64,000 bases of DNA from Chlorobium sp. (GCA_005843825.1 SZXX01000016.1:1-64000), one strand, 5' to 3'. Counted from the first letter of the stretch, positions 45,384-56,137 are shown. Notes: generated from the letters alone by a model not told the origin. Translations and numbers: made by a program.

Positions 45384-48300
45384 TTATTTCTCATTACCGA
45401 AGGTGGTGCGTGCCGCCAGGTATTCGTAATGAGCCCAGCGTGTATCAACCTCTTTCTGGATGGCCGCATAATACTCATCGGCAAGAGCGGGATGGCTCTT
45501 TTTGAGCATTCTGAAGCGGTTTTCCATATTGAGGAAATTTGCAACCGGAATTTTAGGCTTTTTCGAATCGAGAATAAGCGGATTCTTTCCTTCCAGCAAG
45601 CGGGCAGGATTGTAGCGGTAGAGTATCCAGTGTCCGGAATCCACTGCAGCTTTCTGATTCTCAAGTGCGGTTGACATATTGATGCCGTGAGCAATACAGT
45701 GAGAATAGGCTATGATGATCGACGGGCCATCATAAGCTTCGGCTTCGAGGAATGCTTTCAATGTCTGTTCGTCACGGGCTCCCAAGGCAACAGAGGCAAC
45801 GTAGGCAGTTCCGTAGGACATTGAGATCATACCGAGATCCTTTTTGGTCGCTGTACGTCCTGCAGCTGCAAATTTAGCCACAGCGGCTTTCGGTGTCGCT
45901 TTTGATGCCTGTCCACCAGTATTGGAATAAACCTCGGTATCGAGAACAAGCAGGTTGATATTTTTGTTTCCTGCAGTAATATGGTCAACACCGCCGTAGC
46001 CGATGTCATAAGCCCAGCCATCACCACCGACGCCCCATACGCTCTTTTTTACAAGCATATCAGCCACGGAGAGAAGATTTCTTGCATCGGCAGAATCGAT
46101 TGTACGAAGCTTATCTTTCAGGATGGCCACCCTTGTTCTCTGTTCAAAGATTTCAGGTTCGCTGAGCTCTCGCGCCTCAAGTATCTCTCGAGTAAGCGTG
46201 TCTCCGATTTCAGCAGAAACTCTTTTCAACAGTTCGCGTGCATATTCCCGCTGTTTGTCAATGGAGATTCTGAAACCAAGGGCAAATTCTGCTGTATCTT
46301 CAAAAAGTGAGTTTGACCACGTTGGCCCGCGACCATCTGAATTGGTGGTATAAGGAGTTGTCGGGAGGTTTCCGCCGTAGATCGATGAACAACCGGTGGC
46401 ATTGCCGACAACAAGACGGTCGCCGAAGAGCTGCGTCATGAGTTTGACATACGGAGTTTCGCCGCAGCCGGAACATGCTCCTGAAAACTCAAACAGGGGA
46501 ACCTGAAGCTGCTGTTCCTTGATCAGCTTGGTATTGATTTTGTTCCGGTCAAATTCCGGAATGTTTAGAAAGAAGTTCCAGTTGTCAACCTCTGTTTCAC
46601 GAAGTGGTTTTTGCAACTTCATATTCAAAGCTTTTCTTTCCGGGTTGGTTTTATCCCTTCCAGGACAGACATGCGCACAGAGTTCGCATCCGGTACAGTC
46701 CTCTGGAGCTACCTGGATGGTGTACTTCATCCCTTCCCAGCTTGCGCCCTTTGCTTCAGTGGATTTGAAGGTGCGTGGTGCGTTTGCAAGGTATTTAGCA
46801 TCATAGACCTTCGCCCGGATTACGGCATGAGGACAAACCATGGAGCATTTAGCGCACTGTATGCATAGATCGGGTTCCCAGACCGGAATTTCGTCGGCAA
46901 GGTTACGTTTTTCAAATTTTGAGGTTCCAGTCGGGTAGGTCCCGTCAGCTGGCATATCGCTGACTGGAATATCGTCGCCATCACCGGAAATTACTTTTGC
47001 AAGAACGTTACAGACAAAGTCGGATGCCTCGCCGCTAATAGGCTGACGGAGTGTTTTTTTGCTGTCAGCAATGGAGCCGATGGTGACCTGATGCAGGTTG
47101 GAGAGTGTATTATCTACAGCCTGAATATTCTGTTTGACTACCTCATCTCCCTTTTTGCCATAGGTCTGTCGAATGGAGTTCTTGATTTGTTCAATGGCCT
47201 CTTCACGTGGCAGTACACCTGATATGGCAAAAAAGCATGCCTGCATAATCGTGTTGATGCGCTGACCCATTCCGCTGTTATGAGCTACTGGATAGGCATC
47301 AATAGTGTAGAGCTTAGCCTCTTTCTGAATCAGATGTTCCTGAACAACTTTCGGCAGTTTATCCCAGAGTTCATCCGGAGCATAAGGAGAGTTAAGAAGT
47401 AGCGTTCCTCCTTTCTTGAGATTTTTCACGAGATCGATCATCTCAAGGAAAATCCAGTGGTGGCAGCCGATAAACTGAGCCTGTGTGATCAGATAGGTTG
47501 AACGAATCTCATGCGGTCCGAAACGCAGGTGAGACATGGTAATTGACCCGGCTTTTTTGGAGTCGTATACAAAATAGCCCTGGGCAAAGTTTTCGGTGTT
47601 TTCACCGATAATCTTGATGCTGTTCTTATTGGCTCCGACTGTTCCGTCTGAACCAAGGCCGTAAAAGAGAGCCCTGAACATCTCGTCAGGTTCTATAGAG
47701 AACGTACGGTCATAATCGAGGCTTGTATGGGTAACATCGTCATTGATGCCGATTGTAAAATGGTTTTTCGGTTTCCCCAGTGCCATGTTGTCATAGACAG
47801 CCTTGATCATTGCAGGGGTAAACTCCTTTGATGAAAGACCATATCTGCCGCCGGTAATGCCTGGCATGGTTTTCAGCAGTCCATTCTGCAGGCCTTCAAG
47901 AAGGGCATTGACTATATCGAGATAGAGTGGTTCTCCTGCACTTCCTGGTTCCTTGATACGGTCAAGAATGGAAACGGATTTTACAGTTGGCGGCAGTGCA
48001 GCAATAAAGCGTTCAATATCAAACGGGCGGAACATGCGCGCATGGATGACGCCGACTTTTTCACCCTGTTTGTTAAGATATTCAGCCGTTTCACGGGCGG
48101 CCTCAACTCCGGATCCCATCAGCACAATAACCCTGTCAGCATCCGCTGCACCGTAGTACTGGTAAAGTTTATAGTACCGTCCGGTCAGCTCGCCGAATTT
48201 ATCCATCAATCGTTGAGTGATTTCGGGGCAGGCATTGTAATAGCTGTTGACGGTTTCCCGTCCCTGAAAATAGACGTCAGGATTCTGCGATGTTCCGCGA

Positions 48301-48944
48301 ATAATGGGAGCATCAGGGCTCATGCGGCGGTTGCGATGCGCGATGACAAGCTCATCGGGTACCATTGCTTTTATAACATCATCAGAAACAACCTCAATTT
48401 TAGCAATCTCATGAGAGGTTCTGAATCCGTCGAAGAAGTGAAGAAATGGTATTCTTGATTCAAGTGTTGCCGCAGCTGAAATAAGGCCAAGATCCATCAC
48501 TTCCTGAACAGAACTGGATGCCAGAAGTGCAAAGCCTGTTCCTCGAACCGACATGACATCACCATGGTCACCAAATATTGAAAGTGCCTGTCCCGCCAGT
48601 GCGCGGGCTGAAACGTGTATGACGCATGGAGTCAGCTCACCGGCAATTTTATACATATTCGGAATCATCAGCAACAGACCCTGTGATGCGGTAAACGTGG
48701 TTGTCAACGCACCGGTCTGCAACGCACCGTGAACTGCGGCTGCAGCTCCGGCCTCGCTCTGTAATTCATCAATCTTGGGAACTGTTCCCCAAATATTTTT
48801 TTTCCCTTCAGCAGCCCATGCATCGGAATATTCACCCATCGGCGAAGCCGGAGTAATCGGGTAGATACAGATAACTTCGCTTGTACGATAAGAGACATGA
48901 GCCAAGGCTTCATTTCCCTCCATTGTTTTAAAGATCCGGGTCAT
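45384..48944 (-). CDS. nifJ: Pyruvate:ferredoxin (flavodoxin) oxidoreductase
   Basis: Single-chain enzyme that reversibly converts pyruvate and CoA to acetyl-CoA, CO2 and reduced ferredoxin; in green sulfur bacteria it works as pyruvate synthase for CO2 fixation. The 1186-residue product has the alpha domain (SEVICIYPITPASPMGE), the gamma domain, two 4Fe-4S clusters (CIQCAKCSMVCP and CTGCELCAHVCP), and the TPP domain with a further cluster (CSGCGETPY, GDGWAYDIGYGGVDH). ATG 48944 gives the family start MTRIFKTMEGNEA; the longer frame to 49010 is not conserved. It is transcribed alone. Confidence 0.97.
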   Translation of the reverse strand: MTRIFKTMEGNEALAHVSYRTSEVICIYPITPASPMGEYSDAWAAEGKKNIWGTVPKIDELQSEAGAAAAVHGALQTGALTTTFTASQGLLLMIPNMYKIAGELTPCVIHVSARALAGQALSIFGDHGDVMSVRGTGFALLASSSVQEVMDLGLISAAATLESRIPFLHFFDGFRTSHEIAKIEVVSDDVIKAMVPDELVIAHRNRRMSPDAPIIRGTSQNPDVYFQGRETVNSYYNACPEITQRLMDKFGELTGRYYKLYQYYGAADADRVIVLMGSGVEAARETAEYLNKQGEKVGVIHARMFRPFDIERFIAALPPTVKSVSILDRIKEPGSAGEPLYLDIVNALLEGLQNGLLKTMPGITGGRYGLSSKEFTPAMIKAVYDNMALGKPKNHFTIGINDDVTHTSLDYDRTFSIEPDEMFRALFYGLGSDGTVGANKNSIKIIGENTENFAQGYFVYDSKKAGSITMSHLRFGPHEIRSTYLITQAQFIGCHHWIFLEMIDLVKNLKKGGTLLLNSPYAPDELWDKLPKVVQEHLIQKEAKLYTIDAYPVAHNSGMGQRINTIMQACFFAISGVLPREEAIEQIKNSIRQTYGKKGDEVVKQNIQAVDNTLSNLHQVTIGSIADSKKTLRQPISGEASDFVCNVLAKVISGDGDDIPVSDMPADGTYPTGTSKFEKRNLADEIPVWEPDLCIQCAKCSMVCPHAVIRAKVYDAKYLANAPRTFKSTEAKGASWEGMKYTIQVAPEDCTGCELCAHVCPGRDKTNPERKALNMKLQKPLRETEVDNWNFFLNIPEFDRNKINTKLIKEQQLQVPLFEFSGACSGCGETPYVKLMTQLFGDRLVVGNATGCSSIYGGNLPTTPYTTNSDGRGPTWSNSLFEDTAEFALGFRISIDKQREYARELLKRVSAEIGDTLTREILEARELSEPEIFEQRTRVAILKDKLRTIDSADARNLLSVADMLVKKSVWGVGGDGWAYDIGYGGVDHITAGNKNINLLVLDTEVYSNTGGQASKATPKAAVAKFAAAGRTATKKDLGMISMSYGTAYVASVALGARDEQTLKAFLEAEAYDGPSIIIAYSHCIAHGINMSTALENQKAAVDSGHWILYRYNPARLLEGKNPLILDSKKPKIPVANFLNMENRFRMLKKSHPALADEYYAAIQKEVDTRWAHYEYLAARTTFGNEK

Positions 48945-49210
48945 ACTGGCAGTCCCACTTGATTTGTATTGATGAATTAGATTCGTGCAGAGCACTGAAG
49001 TGAATACCACGACGGAAATAAAATAATCGTAGCATGCGTAATCAAATCGAGGCGACCAGAAAGATATTAAAAAAAATGATTTTTGATAAATTTAATTAGA
49101 TTTCGGCATTGCTTTAGAAGAGTCAGCAGACAGGCCGTATTTCAAGCCCTGTTGCAACTCTATTCTTTGCTTATCGTTAACATTCAGATCAGAAAAGGAA
49201 AAGAGGTTTT

Positions 49211-49957
49211 ATGGACGCGGAACATTCTGAAAACATAGTGTATGGCAGAAATGCTGTTCTTGAGCTTCTCCAGCAAAAACCTGAGACCATCGAGAAGATT
49301 TATTTTCAGTTTAACACCTCTCACCCGAAGCTCAAGGAAATAATCATCAGCGCAAGAAGGCTGAAGCTTGTGACCGGCAAGGCACGGCTTGAAAAGCTTT
49401 CCCTGATTGCAGGAACAACAAAGCATCAGGGCGTTTGTGCTTTGATCAGCTCAGTTACCTATTACTCGCTTGAGGAGGTGCTGCAGAGCCCTCGAAATAC
49501 ATTTCCCCTTTTTGTTGTGCTGCAGGGCCTCGATGATCCTCACAATATCGGAGCTATTATCAGAACTGCTGAAGCTGTTGCCGCTGATGCCGTTGTGCTT
49601 GTCGAGGGAAAGGGTTCACCCGTTAACGCCGTTGTTAACAAGGCATCTGCCGGTGCGCTTTCACATATGAGGGTCTGCAAGGTTAAAAGTCTTGTGCGCG
49701 CCCTGGAATTTCTGCATCTGCAGAACGTTCAGATTATAGCTGCCGATATGGATGCAGAGCTGAATTATACCGATGCTGACATGAAAAAATCAACGGCAAT
49801 TGTGCTCGGTATGGAGGGAAGCGGCCTTGCTCCTGAAGCGTTGGAGTTCTGTGATCATGTTGTCCGTATTCCCATGGCCGGCTGTGTGGAATCCCTGAAT
49901 GTGAGCGTGACGGCAGGGGTGCTGCTCTATGAAGCAATGAGGCAGCGGCTTGCATAA
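49211..49957 (+). CDS. rlmB: TrmH/RlmB-family RNA 2'-O-methyltransferase
   Basis: SPOUT-class methyltransferase that methylates a ribose in rRNA (G2251 of 23S rRNA for RlmB) or tRNA. The 248-residue product has an N-terminal substrate-binding domain (VYGRNAVLELLQQKP) and the three knot motifs: LQGLDDPHNIGAIIRTAEA, VLGMEGSGL and IPMAGCVESLNVSVTAG. The layout and N-terminal YGRNAV fit RlmB better than TrmH, though the exact target cannot be proved. A clear AGAGG ribosome site precedes the ATG. Confidence 0.9.
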   Translation: MDAEHSENIVYGRNAVLELLQQKPETIEKIYFQFNTSHPKLKEIIISARRLKLVTGKARLEKLSLIAGTTKHQGVCALISSVTYYSLEEVLQSPRNTFPLFVVLQGLDDPHNIGAIIRTAEAVAADAVVLVEGKGSPVNAVVNKASAGALSHMRVCKVKSLVRALEFLHLQNVQIIAADMDAELNYTDADMKKSTAIVLGMEGSGLAPEALEFCDHVVRIPMAGCVESLNVSVTAGVLLYEAMRQRLA

Positions 49958-50090
49958 CGCCCTATTGCATCAATGAGTTGAAAGGAATTTTATTCTCTCT
50001 TTTTTCAGCTCTTTGAAAAAAAATATTACCTTGTTTCTCACTCTTTCAGTTACTGACTTCGGAACTCAAATAACACATCTTCTCTCTGCC

Positions 50091-50474
50091 ATGACTATTC
50101 TTGAAAATCTTCGTTATACCAAAGACCATGAATGGATTAAACTGCTGGAAGATGGCAGTTCTGCACTGGTCGGCATTACTGACTTTGCCCAGTCAGAGCT
50201 TGGCGATATTGTTTTTGTAGAGCTCAAATCTGTCGGAACAAAGCTCAAAGAGCATGAGGTTTTCGGTACAGTTGAGGCCGTAAAAACAGTCGCCGATCTT
50301 TTTGCACCGGTTGCCGGTGAAATAGTTGAGGTGAATGACTCGCTCGACAATGCTGAAATTGTTAATCAGGAGCCTTACAATAATGGCTGGCTGGTCAAGA
50401 TCAAGGTTGACAATCCTGCCGCCCTCAATGCTCTCCTCGATGCTTCAGCATATCGTCAGCTGATAGGGGAGTAA
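50091..50474 (+). CDS. gcvH: Glycine cleavage system H protein
   Basis: Lipoyl carrier that shuttles the aminomethyl group between the P, T and L proteins. The 127-residue product has the lipoylation Lys65 in [13 protein letters not shown] and the family segments KDHEWIKL and [19 protein letters not shown]-like. ATG 50091 ([15 protein letters not shown]) is chosen; the frame is open 78 nt upstream without conservation. It precedes gcvPA by 2 nt, so they form an operon; gcvT and gcvPB are not in the window. Confidence 0.96.
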   Translation: MTILENLRYTKDHEWIKLLEDGSSALVGITDFAQSELGDIVFVELKSVGTKLKEHEVFGTVEAVKTVADLFAPVAGEIVEVNDSLDNAEIVNQEPYNNGWLVKIKVDNPAALNALLDASAYRQLIGE

Positions 50475-50476
50475 TT

Positions 50477-51811
50477 ATGCCATTCATTGTTAATACAGCA
50501 AGTGAACGTGAGGAAATGCTTCGGGCAATTGGTGCAGCCTCTTTTGATGAACTTATTGTCGACATCCCGGAAGAGATCCGCCTGAAAAAAGCTCTTGATG
50601 TTTTTCCTGCCTTGGATGAACTCCAGGTTCGGAAACTGCTTGAAGGTCTCGCTTCTGCCAACAGGAGTACCTCCGATTATGTAAGCTTTCTCGGGGGAGG
50701 CGCATACGACCATTTTATTCCTGTAGCCATCAAAACCATTGCTTCCCGCAGTGAGTTCTACACGGCATATACCCCTTACCAGGCGGAGGTATCCCAGGGA
50801 ACCCTTCAGGCTATTTATGAGTACCAGAGCCTTATATGCCGTCTTTACGAGATGGATGTAACCAATGCGTCAATGTATGACGGGGCAACAGCTCTCGCCG
50901 AAGCGGTATTGATGGCCATGAACGTCACAGGCCGTGGTCAGGTTGTTGTGGCAGGAAAGCTTCATCCATACAACAGCTCTGTTCTCAAAACCTATCTTGA
51001 GGCTTCAGGTCATACAGCAGTCATTCAGAATACCCTTGAAGATGGTGTCGGGAGTATCTCTTCCTTGAAAGGACTTGTTACCGACAGCGTGGCTGCAATC
51101 GTCGTTCAGCAACCGAATTTTTACGGTTGTCTTGAAGATGTTGAGGCCATACGCGATATAGCTCATGCAAACGGAGCACTTTTTATTGTTTCAGCTGATC
51201 CGGTCTCTCTTGGTGTTCTGGCTGCTCCGGGAAGTTACGGGGCTGATATTGCGGTTGGCGAAGGCCAGCCCCTTGGTAATCCGCAGAGTTTCGGCGGTCC
51301 ATATCTCGGAATATTTACGGTGAAACAGCAGCTTGTCCGCAAGATTCCCGGCCGTCTGGTCGGAATGACCAAAGACCGGGATGGCGAGGATGGGTTTATT
51401 CTCACCCTGCAGACCCGCGAGCAGCATATACGTCGCGAAAAAGCAACGTCGAACATCTGCAGTAACCAGGCACTTAACGCTCTTCAGGCAGCGGTCTATC
51501 TTTCATTGCTTGGCAAAGAGGGTATCAGGGAGGTTGCTGCTCAGTCAGCCTGTAAGGCGCACTACCTGGCAGGAAAAATTGCTGCAATTCCTGGATTTTC
51601 CCTGAAGTACACGTCGCCTTATTTCCGTGAATTTGTTGTGGAGACTCCAATCCCAGCTGCCGCTGTTATTGCGGCGATGCTGGAAAAGAAGGTATTTGCA
51701 GGTTACGATCTGGCTGCTCACGATGAAACCGGACTGCTTATTGCCGTCACTGAAAAACGGACAAAAGAGGAACTTGACAGTTTTGCTGAAAACCTTGGGG
51801 CTCTTATATAA
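50477..51811 (+). CDS. gcvPA: Glycine dehydrogenase (decarboxylating) subunit 1
   Basis: One half of the split P protein of the glycine cleavage system, which decarboxylates glycine with pyridoxal phosphate and loads the H protein. The 444-residue product starts [19 protein letters not shown] and has the family motifs [46 protein letters not shown] and [20 protein letters not shown]. The PLP lysine belongs to the other subunit (GcvPB), which is not here. A GGGGAG ribosome site precedes the ATG. Its 3' end overlaps the end of convergent dapA by 8 nt. Confidence 0.96.
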   Translation: MPFIVNTASEREEMLRAIGAASFDELIVDIPEEIRLKKALDVFPALDELQVRKLLEGLASANRSTSDYVSFLGGGAYDHFIPVAIKTIASRSEFYTAYTPYQAEVSQGTLQAIYEYQSLICRLYEMDVTNASMYDGATALAEAVLMAMNVTGRGQVVVAGKLHPYNSSVLKTYLEASGHTAVIQNTLEDGVGSISSLKGLVTDSVAAIVVQQPNFYGCLEDVEAIRDIAHANGALFIVSADPVSLGVLAAPGSYGADIAVGEGQPLGNPQSFGGPYLGIFTVKQQLVRKIPGRLVGMTKDRDGEDGFILTLQTREQHIRREKATSNICSNQALNALQAAVYLSLLGKEGIREVAAQSACKAHYLAGKIAAIPGFSLKYTSPYFREFVVETPIPAAAVIAAMLEKKVFAGYDLAAHDETGLLIAVTEKRTKEELDSFAENLGALI

Positions 51812-52694
51812 GCCCCAGGGACGTCAGTTCCTTGTCAATGATAGCCTTGCTTTCTGACGACAGGGGTACAAGAGGCAACCTGTAGTTCTCCTCAATCATT
51901 CCCATCCGTGCAAGAATATATTTTACCGGCACCGGATTGCTTTCTATAAAGTTCAGTCTGAACAGATTGCGATAGGTGCTGTTTATTGCTTGAGCCTCTG
52001 CAAGATCTCCACGCCTGACAGCCTCGACCAGCCCCTTGACTTGCGAAGGCACCTCATTTGCTGCTACGGAAATAACCCCATCACCACCCATAGCGATAAA
52101 CGGCAGAATAAGCGAATCCTCACCGGTCAGCACAGAGAAGTTGTCCGGACGCTCTGCAAGAAGCTCTGCGATTTGAGTGAAGTTGTCCGAAGCTTCCTTT
52201 ACAGCCGCAATATTTTCAAAATCACGGGCGAGTCTTAGAATTGTCGACGCAGTAACATTGCAACCGGTTCTTCCTGGAACATTGTAAATAATAATCGGCA
52301 CCGACACAGCTTCCGCGATATGCTTGTAGTGCTGGTAGATTCCTTCCTGCGAAGGCTTGTTGTAATAAGGCGCAACGGAAAGAATAGCTGAAGCCCCGGC
52401 TTTTTCAGCGTTTTTTGCCAACTCTACAGCATGCAGCGTAGCATTCGTTCCTGCACCTGCAGCTATTTTTATTTTCCCGCCCGCCTCTTCCTTTACAGTA
52501 CGGATAATTTCAAACTGTTCTTCTCCGGAAAGGGTTGGAGACTCGCCGGTCGTGCCGCAGGGGATGATCATATCTGTTCCAGCTTCGATATGAAACTGTA
52601 CCAGTCTCCTTAAAGCATCCGTATCGATCGATCTTTCCTGGCTGAAAGGGGTGACCAGTGCGACAGCTGATCCTGAAATGTATCGTCTAGACAT
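51804..52694 (-). CDS. dapA: 4-hydroxy-tetrahydrodipicolinate synthase
   Basis: Condenses pyruvate with aspartate semialdehyde in lysine and diaminopimelate synthesis. The 296-residue TIM-barrel enzyme shows [10 protein letters not shown] (47-56), Tyr137 in [11 protein letters not shown] and the Schiff-base Lys166 in [11 protein letters not shown] 52694 ([17 protein letters not shown]) matches the family; a start 12 nt upstream is also open. Its stop lies within the last codons of gcvPA on the other strand. Confidence 0.97.
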   Translation of the reverse strand: MSRRYISGSAVALVTPFSQERSIDTDALRRLVQFHIEAGTDMIIPCGTTGESPTLSGEEQFEIIRTVKEEAGGKIKIAAGAGTNATLHAVELAKNAEKAGASAILSVAPYYNKPSQEGIYQHYKHIAEAVSVPIIIYNVPGRTGCNVTASTILRLARDFENIAAVKEASDNFTQIAELLAERPDNFSVLTGEDSLILPFIAMGGDGVISVAANEVPSQVKGLVEAVRRGDLAEAQAINSTYRNLFRLNFIESNPVPVKYILARMGMIEENYRLPLVPLSSESKAIIDKELTSLGLI

Positions 52695-52791
52695 ACGTTT
52701 TATCACTGATTAATGGTATTCGTTATCGTGAAGATACTGAAAGGGAAAAGAAAAACAGGGCACGGAAAACTGAAAAGTAAAAAATTTCACT

Positions 52792-53142
52792 TCAGAGGCC
52801 TTTTTTGGATCCATCTTTTGTGGACTTTTTTTGTTTAGGCAATGGCAATTCTCCGGCAGAAATTCTTATAAGATCAGCTAACCACTGCCTGTCGTCCCAT
52901 TTCTCGCCAGAAATAAGAAAGTGTGGCTTTGCCCCGGAATACGGGGGTGCCTCAACAACTGCTCCAATAAACGCCCTGCCGGCATGAGTAGGCTTGACAA
53001 ACAACTGATCGTCACAAACCAGGGCTACCACCTTGGTGTCGCAATAAAGAGCATACTCGCCGAACATTTTCCTGGCGAAAACTGTACCCGACTTGGCTAT
53101 TTGCTCAAGGATGTAGTCAACTGTGCTTTGACGAGATGCCAT
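52792..53142 (-). CDS. TfoX N-terminal-domain protein
   Basis: 116-residue protein with the TfoX/Sxy N-terminal domain: VDYILEQIAKSGTVFARKMFGEYALYCDTK with the conserved K-M-F-G-E-Y core, then LVCDDQLFVKPT and APPYSGAKPHFLIS. In gammaproteobacteria TfoX regulates competence genes, but stand-alone N-domain proteins are widespread and their role is unknown. It ends in a Lys-rich tail. It lies between dapA and recN on the same strand. Confidence 0.85.
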   Translation of the reverse strand: MASRQSTVDYILEQIAKSGTVFARKMFGEYALYCDTKVVALVCDDQLFVKPTHAGRAFIGAVVEAPPYSGAKPHFLISGEKWDDRQWLADLIRISAGELPLPKQKKSTKDGSKKGL

Positions 53143-53186
53143 TCTTTTCTATTTACGGAGATTTTGCGGTCCAAATTTATTGTTTT

Positions 53187-54893
53187 CTAAACGGATTGAG
53201 CGGCAGCAACAAGTTCAGCGGCGTGATTGAGGGATGAGGATGAAATTTCTTTTCCGCTGATAAGTCCGGCAATGGCCTGCAGGCGGCTTTCATGGTCGAG
53301 AGCGCTCACTTCAGTTACAGTCCTGTCGTTCTGCAGGGATTTTTGAACCTGAAGGTGCAATTCGGCCATTGCAGCGATTTGAGGCAGGTGGGTAATGGCT
53401 ATTATCTGATGCAGACGCGAAAGTTTTTTAAGACTTTTACCAACGGCTTCGGCAACACGGCCGCTGATGCCTGTATCGATCTCATCAAATATAAGGATCG
53501 GGAGCTTTGAAGATTCAGCCAGTGCGCTTTTCATGGCTAGCATGATCCTTGAAATTTCTCCACCGGATGCAACTTTAATGAGGGGCCTTGGTTTTTCACC
53601 GGGATTGGTGGAAATGAGAAATTCAGTACGGTCGTAACCGCTGTTGAATGCAGAGAATTTCTTTCCTTCGATAGTGATTTCACCCTCACCATCCTCCTCA
53701 TGGGTTATGCTGACAATAAAGGTGGCATTTGGTATGCCGAGCTCTGCCAGCTGCTTTTGAATCTCCCGTTCAAGCAGTCTGGAGGCATCCAGCCGCTTGC
53801 CGGAAAGCGTGCAGGCAAGTATTGAAAGCTCTGTTCTCTGCAGGGTGATTTGCTGCTGGAGATGGTTGACCTCTTCTTCGAGGTTGCCTTCAAGCGCTAT
53901 CTTCGTATCCAACTCATTCTGCAGTTCGATCAGTCCGGAAAGTGTTAGACCATACTTCTTAGAGATGCGCTGGATTTTGAGCTGGCGTTCCCGCAGTGAG
54001 TCAAGCCTCGCGGGATTAAAATCAATATCTGCTGAGTAGCTTCTCGTGAAACGGGCGAGTTCATCGATTATACTTTTTGCTGTGCGGGTTTCCTCGATAT
54101 GGATATCGAAGCGTTTGTCAATCACAGCAAGCTTTTCAACTAGATGCAATGCCGCAGCTACAGATGAATAAACGGAGTGTTCGCTGTCGTAAAGAAGTTC
54201 GTTAAGGGAAGAGCTCAGGCTGAAAAGGGTTTCAGCATTTTCAAGCAGCATTATCTCGGTTTCAATACCCTCATCTTCGCCGTTTTTCAGGTCAAGTGCG
54301 TGAAGCTCGTTCAACTGGAAATCCAGTATCTCTTTTTTGTCATGAATCTCAGCTGCTTCTTTTTTTAGCGTGACCAGCTGCTTATGCAATTCCTGAAGCG
54401 TAGCGCGGGCGGCTTTGTAGGCGCTGACTTCGGCTGTGGTTTGTGCAAAATCGTCAAGCATGGTTTCATGTGTGTCGGCATGCAGCAGAAGCTGGTGTTC
54501 ATGCTGACCGTGGAGGTCAATAAGTATCTCTCCTGCCTGTTTAAGGAGAGCAGCTGTGCTCGGTGTGTCGTTGATGAAACAGCGGGATTGACCGCTTGAA
54601 GAGAGTTCCCGGCGGAGAATAAGCTCCGTTGTTGTTTCTATCTCTGCCGCATTCAGAAGGGTATCAAGCTTTTCAGAATGAACCTCTTTGAGAACCGCCT
54701 CAATGACAGCCTTGGTTGAGCCGGTTCTTACAAGATCACTGCTTGCCCTCTCACCAAGAACCAGGTTGAGTGCTCCGATAAGAATGGATTTACCGGCACC
54801 GGTTTCACCGGTGATAATGGTCAATCCAGGTGTGAACTCAATCGATAGCTCCTGGATCAGTGCGTAATTTTTTATATAAAGGCTGAAAAGCAT
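53187..54893 (-). CDS. recN: DNA repair protein RecN
   Basis: SMC-like ATPase acting early in double-strand break repair. The 568-residue product has the N-terminal head (LFSLYIKNYALIQELSIEF) with Walker A GETGAGKS (29-36), a central coiled coil interrupted by a short hinge, and the C-terminal head with the ABC signature KVASGGEISRIMLAMK, Walker B LPILIFDEIDTGISG and the ITHLPQIAAMA switch. The length is standard. It is a single gene. Confidence 0.97.
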   Translation of the reverse strand: MLFSLYIKNYALIQELSIEFTPGLTIITGETGAGKSILIGALNLVLGERASSDLVRTGSTKAVIEAVLKEVHSEKLDTLLNAAEIETTTELILRRELSSSGQSRCFINDTPSTAALLKQAGEILIDLHGQHEHQLLLHADTHETMLDDFAQTTAEVSAYKAARATLQELHKQLVTLKKEAAEIHDKKEILDFQLNELHALDLKNGEDEGIETEIMLLENAETLFSLSSSLNELLYDSEHSVYSSVAAALHLVEKLAVIDKRFDIHIEETRTAKSIIDELARFTRSYSADIDFNPARLDSLRERQLKIQRISKKYGLTLSGLIELQNELDTKIALEGNLEEEVNHLQQQITLQRTELSILACTLSGKRLDASRLLEREIQKQLAELGIPNATFIVSITHEEDGEGEITIEGKKFSAFNSGYDRTEFLISTNPGEKPRPLIKVASGGEISRIMLAMKSALAESSKLPILIFDEIDTGISGRVAEAVGKSLKKLSRLHQIIAITHLPQIAAMAELHLQVQKSLQNDRTVTEVSALDHESRLQAIAGLISGKEISSSSLNHAAELVAAAQSV

Positions 54894-54981
54894 GGCCGGG
54901 TATCTGGTTGTGCACTTTCAGTAAAAAGCTAAAACTCTAAGAAAAGGAATACACTGGTAACATTACTTGTGGAGCACAGAC

Positions 54982-55005
54982 AAAAAGCCCTCTTGAGGGC
55001 TTTTT
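54982..55005 (-). terminator. Rho-independent terminator of tatA
   Basis: Perfect 10-bp inverted repeat (aaaaagccct / agggcttttt) around a 4-nt loop, 35 nt past the tatA stop. Confidence 0.9.
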
Positions 55006-55040
55006 CGCAAAGTTTATCCATTATCAGAAAAGGGTTCGGC

Positions 55041-55223
55041 TCATTTTTTCGGCTTTTCATCGGCCTTGTTGCTATCCTCATCCTCGTCTTCACTCTGGGA
55101 TTTTTTAAACTCCTTTATCCCTTTTCCCATTCCTCTTGCAAGCTCTGGAATTTTTTTTGCCCCAAACAACAGCAGGACTATAACCAGAATAAGCAAAAGT
55201 TCCTGTCCACCTATTCCAAACAT
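55041..55223 (-). CDS. tatA: Twin-arginine translocase subunit TatA
   Basis: Pore-forming subunit of the Tat system, which exports folded proteins. The 60-residue product has the short N-terminal membrane helix ([13 protein letters not shown], about 8-20), the conserved [22 protein letters not shown] hinge and amphipathic helix, and an acidic C-terminal tail ([14 protein letters not shown]). A GGAGGC ribosome site precedes it. tatC is not nearby. TatA and TatE cannot be separated by sequence. Confidence 0.95.
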   Translation of the reverse strand: MFGIGGQELLLILVIVLLLFGAKKIPELARGMGKGIKEFKKSQSEDEDEDSNKADEKPKK

Positions 55224-55336
55224 AGGAGTGCCTCCGGGAAATTACGATAATAAAGAGTATGCTTCATGACTCTTATATAAGCAATCTGTTTTCTTAAACC
55301 AACTCTTCCAGGCAGACCGGCGGCTGAATTCATTGC

Positions 55337-55975
55337 TCAATATCGAGCAAGAATTGTTTCACCTGCACAAGTTATCTGGCCCGGCTTAACCTCTACTGAG
55401 GCAGAAGGCGGCAGGAAGAGATCGACCCTTGAACCGAACTTGATCATGCCGAACCGGTTTCCAGACATGACTGTTTCGCCTTTATTGAGCGGGCAGACAA
55501 TTCTTCTCGCTAAAAAACCTGATACCTGGTTGAAGAATACCTCTATCTCACCATTGTCAATACCGATCTCCATTTTTTCATTACTTTCCATGCTTTCGGG
55601 GTCGAAGGCCATCAGGAATTTACCGGGACAGTATCGAAGATGTGTTACTTTTCCACTGAGGGGTATGCGGTTGACATGAACGTTGAATGGCGACATAAAA
55701 ATACTCACCAGCGTTGAGGATTTGCCGGTAACCTTGTTGACATGCGGCTGAACAAGCAGAATTTTGCCATCGGCCGGAGCCAGAACTGTCCGGTTTTCAC
55801 CGGGAATGTTCCGGTTTGGATCACGGAAAAAATAGAGGGTAAACACTATAGCAATGCCGACAATAAGGATGATGGTTATCTTGGCCCAAAAAGGAAAAAA
55901 GAGGGCGGCAGCGCTCATGAGTATGCACATGAGAAAAACTTTTGTCATGGTGCTGTTGCCGTATGAAGTGAACAT
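55337..55975 (-). CDS. psd: Phosphatidylserine decarboxylase, short type
   Basis: Membrane-bound pyruvoyl enzyme making phosphatidylethanolamine. The 212-residue product has two N-terminal membrane segments (about 11-28 and 32-50), then FFRDPNRNIPGENRTVLAPADGKI, SIFMSPFNVHVNRIPLSG and the self-cleavage motif KFGSRVDLF, whose Ser becomes the pyruvoyl group. The size fits the short archaetidylserine-decarboxylase-like class common in Chlorobi. The start may instead be Met10 (55948). Divergent from tilS. No pssA is adjacent. Confidence 0.93.
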   Translation of the reverse strand: MFTSYGNSTMTKVFLMCILMSAAALFFPFWAKITIILIVGIAIVFTLYFFRDPNRNIPGENRTVLAPADGKILLVQPHVNKVTGKSSTLVSIFMSPFNVHVNRIPLSGKVTHLRYCPGKFLMAFDPESMESNEKMEIGIDNGEIEVFFNQVSGFLARRIVCPLNKGETVMSGNRFGMIKFGSRVDLFLPPSASVEVKPGQITCAGETILARY

Positions 55976-56137
55976 CTCTTGAAGTCTATGATCAGTTTTT
56001 TATGATAACCCACCTTATGATAATTATTTATCTTGTACATGAGAAGAATGGGTGATTATTTTTCATTTTTTTTATTATTCCGATTGGAATTATCTCTTTG
56101 AACTCTATTTCCTGTATCAAAGGAGAGTGGCGAGCCA

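Noticed and set aside
49945-50090. Glycine riboswitch upstream of gcvH
   Set aside because: The 133-nt leader lacks the paired conserved G-rich cores of the glycine aptamer and shows no strong hairpins.
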